NCBI GenBank assembly: GCA_034509925.1
Contig: CM067533.1
Span: 594,001-658,000, forward strand
Source of the DNA: Hirudinaria manillensis
Taxonomy: Eukaryota; Annelida; Clitellata; Hirudinida; Hirudinidae
Length of the DNA stretch: 64,000 bases
Reading direction: 5' to 3'
Positions 19,812-30,002 of the stretch are shown in pieces. The position numbers were made by a program, and so were the translations under genes. Under the pieces are notes generated by a model. It saw nothing but the letters and a program-made list of their open reading frames with translations, was not told the origin of the DNA and made no database searches. Position 1 is the first letter of the stretch. Every line of letters starts with the position of its first letter.

Positions 19812-19975
19812 ATACTAACCTGGCGCAGGTGGTAGCCGCGATCAAGAAGGCGGCTCGCCCAGGTCGAGGCTGACTCATTGCACTCGGGGTCGGCTGAAGC
19901 CTGCGATTACCCCAAATGTGGGTAACTCGGGCGCATGATTTTTGAGTATTGGGAGTTGCGTTCGCGCATTTCCCG
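19812..19975 (+). ncRNA. U1 snRNA variant with ACUAACCUG 5' end
   Basis: Full-length U1 variant with every structural part preserved: U1-70K loop GAUCAAGAAGG, U1A loop AUUGCACUC, the GCGAUUACCCCAAAUGUGGG region, an Sm site AUUUUUGAG and a complete 3' stem with a UUCG loop. The splice-site recognition sequence is ACUAACCUG: U1 position 6 is A instead of U, so it would pair with U at intron position +3 (consensus CAG then GUUAGU). The start AUAC is canonical. The PSE-like element at 19754-19771 is weak. Inferred to be a functional variant; expression is unproven. Confidence 0.75.
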
Positions 19976-20628
19976 GGTCCATAAATAAAGATATACAGTG
20001 TATTTTAAAGCAATACTCTCCGATATTGGAATAGGAAACTGCGTGCATGACTTCAACGAAGCTATCGTTAGTCGTGTGATTGCAACTCATTGTTGTTCAT
20101 AAAGTAGTTGAAGGAAAATACATTTGAATGTTGAGCGACTTTCATAAACATTAGTATTCTTAAATCTACCAATTTATCTATCAAGTTGATTTGCATTAAG
20201 TTATTAAATCAATTTTTAGGCATTTGTTTCAAAATTGCGTAAATATCAAGCAATCCCAACCAAGTTTACTTGTTTGAATATTTTGCTTTTTATTTCGAAT
20301 CAAGGATTTCAACTTTTTAAAATAAAGTTCTTAAAATAAATATATTTGTATTTCTTTCAAGATAACAATTATATAGTCCCAATCTATAAGCTTGCCTTAA
20401 ATAACCTACTAGAAAATAAGTGACAAAGGAGTCTTATGGATGCTAAACGTGCTGAATAATTCGTGGAGTATGAAAAGCAAAATACGTTCCTCTAGTCATC
20501 ACATGAAGGGATATTCATGTTCAGCTGTCGGTATTTGCGTTTTGTAATACCATTTATACAAATCGTATGAAACACCTTCGCTCGGGTCTGCCAAGGCGTA
20601 TAAGAACGCTGGGAGTTCAAGTGAGTTC

Positions 20629-20792
20629 AAACTTACCTGGCGTAGGTGGTAGCCGTGATCAAGAAGGCGGCACGCCCAGTTGGAGGCCGATCCATTGCAC
20701 CCGGGGTTGGTTGAAGGCTGCGATTACCCCAAATGCGGGTAACTCGGGCGCATAATTTGTGTGTTTTGGGAGTTGCGTTCGCGCATTTCCCT
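20629..20792 (+). ncRNA. RNU1: U1 snRNA, dispersed copy
   Basis: Complete U1 with ACUUACCUG, GAUCAAGAAGG, AUUGCACCC and Sm AAUUUGUG. The PSE is ACACCTTCGCTCGGGTCT at 20572-20589. It lies 268 bp upstream of a U1-like relative, the same dyad order as in the array. Confidence 0.93.
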
Positions 20793-20896
20793 TTTTGCAA
20801 ATAAAGTTAACCAATAAGTTGTTATAAACTGATCATTTCCTACCGTTGCTAGTGTATATTGAGATGCATGAATGTATAGCTATTAAACGAAATACC

Positions 20897-21037
20897 ATAC
20901 TAACCTGGCGCAGGTGGAGATGCGATCAAGAAGGCGTCTCACCCAGATCGAGACCATTGTGGGAGGTTGAAACATGCGATTACCCCAAACGTGGGTAACT
21001 CGGGCGCGTTTCTGGGAGTTGCGTTAGCGTATTTTCT
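20897..21037 (+). pseudogene. U1-like gene lacking Sm site and U1A loop
   Basis: Starts AUACUAACCUG (position 6 A, as at 19812). Stem-loop I is rebuilt (GGAGAUGC, loop GAUCAAGAAGG, GCGUCUCACC) and still folds. Stem-loop II has lost AUUGCAC (AUUGUGGGAGG), and the Sm site is deleted (GGGCGCGUUUCUGGG). A PSE-like CTACCGTTGCTAGTGTAT is at -57. It shares CCATACUAACC and GUGGAGA with the array U1-like genes, so it is their closest relative here. Without an Sm site, snRNP assembly is unlikely. Confidence 0.65.
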
Positions 21038-21433
21038 TGTTAGATTTATTCATATTATTTTATTTTTTTTTAGAAATTGCCAATCTAATGATTAATTTCA
21101 AACACAAAGCCAACTTTTATTAACGGACTTTTTATTAGTTGTCATATTGAACACCTCAGCTTCACCTATAAGAACACCTGTGGCGCGTATAATTTCTTTC
21201 TGTAAGGAAAAAAGGGGAGCGAACTGAGAGAATAAATAATGTTGAAAGTTAATTTTGTTATATTTATTTACTTTTAATAAACGATTTTGCTAAAAATGTT
21301 ACCCATTTGTGACGGAAACGTTATATTTAATTTGGGACATATATTATCATAAATTATTGATATAGCATTGAATCAAATATTATAGCGGTGTTCGGCATCA
21401 ATTATTATAATAGTTAACCAAAGGAAGGAGTCC
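21038..21433. other. Spacer upstream of the first HES gene
   Basis: AT-rich DNA with no recognisable gene; presumed promoter and 5' UTR of the HES gene starting near 21434. Confidence 0.35.
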
Positions 21434-21894
21434 ATGGAACTCGGTATGTGCGAAAGGGTAACTGAAGTTTTTGTCCGTATTATTCTCTAGTAATTATTTT
21501 TTAGCGATAGTTTACAACAATTATTATCATTAATGTTGTCGTTATATTATGCAATATTATAGTTATAATAATAACTTATTATAATTTAAAACAATAACAA
21601 ACAAACTGGTTTCATGGTTTCAATATTTCTTTTTAAATTTATGCAAAATTTCTAGGAGATGATTTTCAGAAAATTAATAATAAACGTTATTATCGTTGAA
21701 TGAGATCAGCCAATAATTATCCGGCTAATACCTGAACGTATGAATATATGAATATATTAAATCCAGTCCAACAAACCAATGACGGAAAAGCGCCGACGTC
21801 AGAGGATCAACGGAAGTTTGGAGGAGCTCAGGAGAATTCTGCTGGACATTCAATGGAAAGCAGAGGTCGCCATCATCGTCGTCGTCGTTACTAT

Positions 21895-21929
<35 letters not shown>

Positions 21930-24018
21930 CTATCAGTTTACACTGCTACATTGCTAAGTCATACTATCGTAACAATTGGGTTTGTTGCTGACCGGTTTCG
22001 ACGGTAAATCTAATATAATAGCGTTTTATAAATCGTTAAAATTTACATATTAATCGAATTAACAGAAGTTATTATCACTTAAATTATAAATTTAAAATGT
22101 TTATTACTATTACCATCGTTACTATTGTTATTGTTGCTGTCGCAGACTTTCGAGCATTTGTCCTCCAAGATGGAGAAGGCTGACATTCTGGAAACAACCG
22201 TGAAGTTGATGAATTCAATCATGCAGAACGGACGTCACGGAAAGGAATGCGTCTCAAGCGAACATAGAGGTTGTGGATTGATGTTTCAAGCAATTGTCAA
22301 TCAGTCAATCACCAATCGCAAAGGCGACTTCTAGTTGTTATACCACTTATATTTTATCTTATGCATTTCCTTATATACAAACATGTGCTATTCGAGTCTA
22401 CATATTAGATAATCTTCTTTGCTGAGTATATTTTAATGTAATGGTTTGTGGTTGTGAAGTTGATGATGACAATAACAACTAAGAAACCATATAATTAAAA
22501 TTAAATAATAATAATAATAATATTAACAATTTAAATGTGATTAATAATATCACGACTGGATATGATGCCACTAGCAGTGCCATTAGTGGAATCATCAAAC
22601 ATTTATGAATAATAGTCGTTTAAAGCCCTAATTATTTGAAGAAAACTTAATAAAATAATACGGTATCCAGAGGCCATTGAATGAACAATGGCGGAAAGCC
22701 TCGCTCGGATGTCATTAGGAGAAATAAAACAGCAATTATTTACGTATTAATTGTTCTTCTCGCTTTCCATTCTGGAAAAATAAGAATTTCTTTGGAACGG
22801 ACTTTGGACGTCTTAATCTTTAAACACATCATTCAGGCCCTTCTTTGCCCCAACATTTTATGGGTGGGTTCGTGGATGGGTAAGGGGTGAAAGATTTCGA
22901 CCAATTGGGGGCTACCCACAGGTACACCCCGAGTGAAGTGATGTTTTAATCTTTGGACACTTAATGTATAATTAGCACGCGTTTGAGAGTCAAGCCATTA
23001 TTAACAATGCAGTGTCATTAGGTCTTGAGACAACGAGACTTTCGCCTCGAGGCCGTATTAAGACGGTCTTGAATGCCATCGCTCTATTTATCTGTCAACA
23101 TCATCTTCGTCGTCTTAGCAATACTCGTTGTCTTTTAGTTGTCTCTTTTAAACAAACGTTGGCATGAGAATGACTTGGGATATTTTCACAAATGTTTTAT
23201 AAATATTTTGCGTATAAATATCGCATATGAATAATAAAACCACGTCAAAAACAGATAACTGTTACCAGCACTTCAGTCGAGGCTTCGAATCCTGCATGCG
23301 GCAGGTAGACAGATGGCTCTTCTGGAGTCTCCATTCCAGTCGAAAAATGGACTTGAGGATCGGTGCCTCGAGACTCCTCAGACATCTGGAAGACTCCTTT
23401 GTTCTTGAAAAGTCCTCCGACTACATGGACAGATTCGATTCTCTGAGAAGATCGACCTTGAAGTTGGACGTCATGACCAGAAGAAGCCTGTGGCTTTTCT
23501 CTCCCGAAAAAGTCTCTTGTTGCGATTGGAGCGGAACATTCCAAGATGTCGAACCAAAAGAGGCTCTTGGGGAATTCCGCGATGAAGAATGCAGAATTGT
23601 CTCTACTGGCAATTACCGATTGGATGTGGAAAGCGAAAGACGTCAGAAATTTTATCCTGTACATTCTTGTAGAGATATTAAAAAGCCTAATTCGGTATCA
23701 AATTCGTTTCCACTCACAAAAGGCAGATTCGCGATTAAATCGAATATAAACAAACGAGAAGCAACCGATCTTTATTCAACTGGACAGCATCGTTCCAATT
23801 TCAAGAAGGAATCTCTCGAATTAGGGCAAGGAAAGAGATATAAACAGATGGAAGGATATCGAAGAAGTAGCTTCAATTCATCTCTCTGTTCTAACACGTT
23901 GAAATCAAATTGTAATTCAAGATCCCAGCAATGCTTTGAAGACCAAAAAGTGGATTTTCCAAGACATTCGGCAGTCTCTGAGCTTTCCAGAAGCATTTGG
24001 AGGCCGTGGACGATTTAA
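21434..24018 (+). CDS. hes: HES (hairy/E(spl)) bHLH-Orange repressor A
   Basis: HES proteins bind N-box or CACGNG sites and recruit Groucho, typically downstream of Notch. Proposed exons: 21434-21457 (MELGMCER, donor GTAACT, tentative); 21767-21865 with the basic region and helix 1 (NKPMTEKRRRQRINGSLEEL, including the HES-type proline); 22146 to about 22220 or 22266 with helix 2 (SSKMEKADILETTVKLM); and 23255-24018 with the Orange domain (FSRGFESCMRQVDRWLF) and terminal WRPW followed by TI. Intron positions and phases match the second HES gene and vertebrate HES1. Two donors are odd: exon 2 would end at GTCGCC, and exon 3 must use GTCACG or GTTGTG, both phase 1. The exon 4 acceptor lacks a pyrimidine tract. 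Either unusual splicing is used or the gene is decaying. The two residues after WRPW are atypical. Confidence 0.75.
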
Positions 24019-25059
24019 ACGACAGATGTCGCCCGTGAAATTTTGGTCGCAACAATAATATTACTTCTTCAATGTTCGTCTGAACGCAACAATATATTTT
24101 TAAATATTATTAATATTATTTTATTTCATAGTTTTACTAAAAATCTTTTTAAAACCTATTTTTGCCTCCATTTCTGAACAACCATTCTGACGCGCCATCT
24201 CTCGAATGATTTGAATTTATTTTTCAGTGCAGTTCTCCAGTTTAGCTTCATTGTCTGTTGAATTATTCTAATAATTTAGTACATTAATAAATCAAATACA
24301 ACAATTAAATTCCACGAGTCTAACATATCCGTGAATCCTTCGTCATGAAAAAAGAAGCCATGGCTATAGTGGTATAGTGGTTTTATCCATGGCTACAAAT
24401 AGGAAGGGTCATTGTCTTTAACAAATTAATAATAATAATTATAATATCGTACATAATGTCATAATACTATAATATAATAATATCATAAGCAGTATGGCGG
24501 ATATATATAAAAATTATTATTTCATTATAATTTAAATTAAAATTATTGCAATTAGAAAATGTTCTTCCTAAATTCTAGACTCTTAGGAGTGCAGAGGAAT
24601 GCGAAAAAGTGCACTAAAGCCAGGAGTGAATAAAATGGTGTCAATTGTCAGCCCTTTTGTTATGTCACCCTTAAACGTTGATTGGCTGTCCGTCATTGGT
24701 CAGAGAACATTGTGTCCTTCGTAAAATTGGGTCATTGACCGAATAAATTAGGTCGGTCAAGGCCAAGAGCAATCAGAAGTGTCATGTTGAAGACTTAATG
24801 AAGGAGACTGTTGTTGTTTACTGTCAGGTGATGTCTACAGGAATTCCTGAACTGGATGGATAGATGGACGAACGTTGAGATAAATGATGAATGAGTGGAT
24901 AGATGGATGGACAGATAAATGTTTTCATGGGCAGATTCTGAAATTCTGGGTTTATCATTATTTCTGGAGATTCGAACCCTAAATGTTGCCCTGGGAAAGA
25001 GGAGGGTGGAGCTTTGGATTGATTGACAGATTGAAGAAAAATTACTGTCGTATCCAATA

Positions 25060-25320
25060 ATCGGTCATGCTCTATTGCACCCGATCTTTTGTGACCTATT
25101 GCGCAACCGACCCAATGCCAAGAGTCTTCCGGAGTGCCTTCGTCATCTCCCCGCGTGAACCCGGGGCACGGCTGTACGGTTGGTTGACCACTGATTGCGC
25201 AACCCCTAATTCGATTTGTCGCTTGCCTGGCATAAGTTGCTGGTGAAGCGATACTTGTCTGACCCCGCCTGGGGTTGAACTCGGGATGTCCGGATTATGG
25301 TGCAAAGTGGGAGTCTGCCG
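25060..25320 (-). repeat. Possible tRNA-derived SINE fragment
   Basis: Moderately GC-rich segment in AT-rich surroundings. On the minus strand GAGTTCAACCCC resembles a Pol III B box, and GGGTTCACGCGGG gives a second similar match. The 6-bp TTGCGCAA recurs several times. No full tRNA fold is visible. Confidence 0.25.
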
Positions 25321-26224
25321 TTGTTGCTGATTTTTCCTAAGAAAACCGTTGCCTCCAGAGATGTCATTTGATTGATAATTCAGATAATAATAATCAGTTC
25401 AATTGAAAGTTAATCTGAAATTTATCCGGCCTATGTACTTGTGTATGTTTGTGTTTGTATGTATGAGTTTCTGTAGGTCTTATTGCCTATGCCTGGCTAT
25501 TAGCTGGTAGCCTTATTTCTCAGTGTGCTCTGCGAATATAATTTTTCCAGTTCATTCCAGGCTACAAAACCTACGACAGGAGATGTTGTTGTTGATTATC
25601 TTCCATCAAAGGTAGGGGTTATAGGAGAATGATGGGGTTTCATCAAAGGGAGAGGAGTGATGAGAATTTGAAAACGTGAACACGAATTCGTAATCTTTGT
25701 TGATATCCTCATGGGTTGATGGACGGATGGATGGTTGAATGGCTGGGCAACTGATTGATTGAATGGTTGATTGATGCCCACACAGATTGATGCTCGGAAA
25801 AAATATTAGCATTACTTGCAAATAACTGATTGCTTAATAACAAATTTAAACTTGATGCCAGGTTAATCTATTCGTTAATTTTTATTATTCAACTTATTTT
25901 CAACCAATCAGAACACCTCTCATCATTTGATGAATTTCATTTTAGTCAACGAGATATGATAATATGAGACTCAAAAAAAAGTTCAAAAGTGAAAGGTCAC
26001 AGCCGACCGACCCAAGTCAACCGCTGGAAGGTTACGCAACGACCCAAAACCGCACCCCATGCGTGGTTGCGTAACGTACTACCTCTTCAAAAAGTCGAGC
26101 TATGAAACGTGGAATTCGTAATTACAGACTCATCACTTTCCTCTCTTCCTGTCTTGTTTTACAGACTCCAGTTCAGAGCTATCTAATTACTGGGGTATGA
26201 ACATATGCCATTTGGATTTCCAAG

Positions 26225-26320
26225 CCCCTAAGCCTTCTTCCAAGGGGCGCCTTGTCATTGCAAGTAGCCGTGGGTTCTGGGGTTCGAATCCTGCTAGACG
26301 AAGCTACCCAGAAATTTTCA
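26225..26320 (+). repeat. tRNA-like fragment with a consensus B box
   Basis: GGTTCGAATCC near 26288 matches the Pol III B box (T-arm) exactly and is flanked by GTAGC and GCTAC that could pair. There is no convincing A box or complete cloverleaf, so a SINE or tRNA-like relic is more likely than a tRNA gene. Confidence 0.3.
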
Positions 26321-29300
26321 ATTCAAAATCATTTCCATAAAGCTGTTCACAAATTGCAAAAAAAAATCAGCATAGTTACACAACTACACCCGGCTACACT
26401 AGCTACAACGGCGACTGTCGCCCTAGACGCAGCTGCATGCGTTGTCACCTGCATGTCAATAAGCAATAACGATGGCTAGTCACCCGAGGCAGACGATAAA
26501 CGTTCAAAGTGAACCCTAAAAAAATGTGTCGACCTGACCCAAATATTCCACCCTGACAAATTTCTAAACTTTCGCTCCAACACCGCTTCTGGCTTTGAAC
26601 CGACCTACTTCTGACACATTAACAGTCTTAATTTCAGCCATTGTGACTTGTTCTAGATAAGTTAAAAAAACAGAGAAGTCAAACAGACGTATTGAAATCG
26701 TACTCATAGGTTTAGGAGCTGCTTTGCATACAGAACGCGTAACAACACCACTAAAAAGAGGTAAAGGAGCCATAAATTGCCTATTAATAGCAACGCGTGA
26801 CCTAATTTGAAATCCGGTCAAACAAACCCTTGGGAGTCGCGGATGCATAAACCATCGGGCCATCTGAAATCACTTCGCTCTAATCAATAATTAATTAACT
26901 GCTAATTAATTATTAATTAAGAAGGGCGGGGCGTTCGGTGACATGTAAATATTTATCGGAGACTCTCGTGTCGCTGCTGCTTCAGCCGCACGAACGACTT
27001 CGGCTGCCAAATTGAGGCTGTCTTGGGTTTATGCAAATGAACCTAGGACTCACTCTCAAATTATAAATATTATAATAATTATTATATATTTACTTACTTA
27101 ATGGTTAATTTGAGTTGAATGCGTAATTGGAAAGTCTACAACATAATTGTCGTTACAATAGTTCTTGTAGTATCACCATCACCACCACTATCATCATTAT
27201 CATCATCATCGTCGTCGTCGTCGTCATCATCAGCATCATGGACAACTTTCCATATTTGACCGCTAGCAATAAGATAGATGAGGGAGGTGGACGATAAAAA
27301 CTGGGTCCAAATCGTTGACCAAAAGACATGCAAATCAAAGCGGCGCTAACTGGACGCTATTCACAGGACCCATTTTAATTCGATTCTTTGGTCTTCTTTG
27401 TCTTTGGTGGAACGTTTGCGGGAGGATATCGTCGAAAAATGCGCCTCATTATCGCCAGACCTCTGAAAGTCAGGCCCGAGGCTGTTAACACGTTTGCATT
27501 TGTCACCTCCCTAATGTCGCTCAACTGTTCATTAATTCCTGAGTTCGAATTCTCATCCTCGCATCCCAAGGATGACGATGGAGATGATGATGATGATGAC
27601 GATGATGATGCTGATGATGGTGCTACTGATGATGATAGAGATGATGGTAGTGGCCGATGGTAATAGTGATGATAATGATGATAAAGGGAATGAAGAATAT
27701 GATGTGTTGTCATTAGTGTTCGAAATCGATTCATGCACTTATTCATTCATTCATCCAATCATGCATTACTTCTTTCCTTATATTCCTCTTTCATTCATTC
27801 ATGCATTCCTTAATTTTTATTCAAATCAGATTTCCCTATACAAGCATATCATTATCATCACCACCACCACCATCGTCGTCGTCGTCGTCATCGGCGGAAT
27901 GTTTACACTGATACTTTTGACTGCGTGTATCCATCGAAAGCGTCGCCACGCTTGGTTTGCGGTCGTCTCGCTTCAGTTGTCGCGTGCCCTTTTGATCTGT
28001 TATGGGGGCATGAGTGGGCTCTCGAGGTCTTGTTTGTGACCCAATGACTGCAGGGGGAATTTCTGGAAAGATGATGGAGATGATGACGACGATGATGATG
28101 ATGCCTACAGTAGGCCTCCTCCTCATCATCATCATCATCATCAACATGCCCTTCGTCATCGTCATTATAATCATCGCATTAAATTCCACTCACGCGACCT
28201 CCAATCGTTATCGTAAAGAACGTGGAAGATAAGAAGGAGCTGAGGAGGATGTTTGATCTTTGGAATCAATGATGATGATGATGATGATGGTGGTGTTGAT
28301 GATAATGATGATGATGATGATGATTACTGCCACCATCGTCATAATTGCCAAGAGGTTATCGGCTCGAATCAACGGATGTGCAGTTGTTGCGCAACATTAA
28401 GGATGTCCCAGGTGGTTGAATGAATGAGTGAATGGGTGGGTGAATGGATGGATGAGTGAAAGTGAGAGTGAGTGGGTGAATAAGTGAATGTGGGTGAGTG
28501 GGCAAATGAGTGAGTGCCTGGATGAGTGAGTAGGACCTAGACCAGGAGATGTAAGCGCACAAAAAGATCAGAAAAACGTTGAATGTCCGAAAGAAAAGAA
28601 AGACTTCCACGTACGCTTAACGAGGTTTTAATTAGCAACCTAAAGATGAGGTCCGATGCTCTTGGGGTGGAATGAGTGGCCTTATGGGTGAGTGAATGAG
28701 AGAACGAGTGAGTGAGTGAGTGGCTGAATGATCGAGTGAATGAGTTTATCAGTGAATCAACAAGTCGTACTTGATGTTGCTGTTGATGATGATGATATCA
28801 CCGTCGATTTGCTAAATATTTTATTAAACAATTTTTAATAAAAGAGATGACCATAACAAGAAACACCATCGCTATGACTACGACGATGATGATGATGATG
28901 ACGGTGACGATGACGTTGACTATGACGGTCGTTGCAACCATGACAACATTCACGTGATCGTTCGTCGTCGTCTGCCTCCTCCTCCCTGGAAGTCACTCTG
29001 CATAACAAACGCCGGGCACTGATCACCACGTCACTTCCAGAGGCGCCAAAAGTCGCACTTCAGTCGCGCGTGAGATTTAGCGCCTGGAGTTCTAATCTGG
29101 GACTAACTTTAGGGATGAGAGTGAGTTGGTGGGTGGATGGATGAGCGAGTGAGTGAGTGAGTGAGGGAGTGGGTGTTTGGCCGAGTGAATGGGTGGGTGA
29201 GTGAGTGAGTGAGGGAGCGAGTTCGATGAATTTTCAATTGAAATATTTTGAAGGTGATTAGATACTGACCACTTCGTGATAAGATTTGGGCATTCTGAGG

Positions 29301-29666
29301 GTTTTCAGGTCTCCTCTTATCAAACCCAGTTGACGTGTCAATGTGTGCGAAGCTATTGTGGTGCCCAGCATTAAGAGTTGTTGATTTTTCAATCGCTTAC
29401 AAATCTAACTCTAACCTCCTTATTGCCATTGATGACACTGTGATTCATCGGTCATTCAATAGGCGAATATCTGTACTTCCGTTACTTATTATATCACATT
29501 CAGTCAATCAATCAATCAGTGAGTGACTCTCATCTTTATAAGTCCATTTTCTCTCTTTCTTTATTTCATTCATTCATTCATTCAGTCAGTCATTCATTCA
29601 GTCAGTCATTCATTCAGTCAATCGATCCACATCCACTCTCTTTCGCTTCATTATCTCCTGAAATCG

Positions 29667-29707
29667 TGACGTCACGCGCCCTAGATTCGAGCAGGGGCTT
29701 TATAAGG
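29667..29707 (+). promoter_or_regulatory. HES-B core promoter: CRE, CACGCG and TATA box
   Basis: TGACGTCA (29667-29674) overlaps CACGCG (29673-29678), a class-C site that HES proteins themselves bind, which would allow autorepression. A TATA box (TTTATAAGG, core 29701-29706) follows at ordinary spacing. Transcription would start near 29735, leaving a 5' UTR of about 270 nt before the ATG at 30003. Confidence 0.6.
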
Positions 29708-30002
29708 ACGGTGATTGGTCAGAAGGGAGTTAAAAGTCATCTGCCAGTGGTCGTTTCGATAGTTTTTCTTCTGAGATATCGGATTGTGATTTCTTATCAA
29801 TAGACAGAGAGAAGAACAGAGAACAGGGATTGCCTACCACTGTGACTACGGCTACTTCTGTGACTACAACTACCACATCGGCTGCAGTCGCGGCAACAGC
29901 TACCAAAGCAATCGAAGTCGCTTGTGCATCAGTGACAATATAGAGGTTTTCGTCTGTACACTTAAGGACACATCGAAAAAGAGGATCACTATCCAAATCG
30001 AC

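Larger units (their letters stand above)
24019..29666. other. Gene-poor region with microsatellites and SINE-like pieces
   Basis: I find no convincing gene. The region holds (ATG/CAT)n tracts around 27190-27240, 27570-27640, 27850-27890, 28080-28150 and 28265-28325; (GAGT)n-type tracts at 28440-28520, 28680-28760 and 29110-29220; and two Pol III promoter-like repeat fragments (listed separately). The last few hundred bases precede the HES-B promoter. Confidence 0.5.

Noticed and set aside
26225..26320. Functional tRNA gene
   Set aside because: Exact B box but no A box, anticodon arm or acceptor stem could be fitted.
26564..26863. 99-codon minus-strand frame
   Set aside because: No recognisable domain or splice context; next to a SINE-like fragment, so probably repeat-derived or chance.
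27572..28189. Met/Ile/Asp-rich frames in ATG and GAT repeats
   Set aside because: Microsatellite translations without any coding signature.
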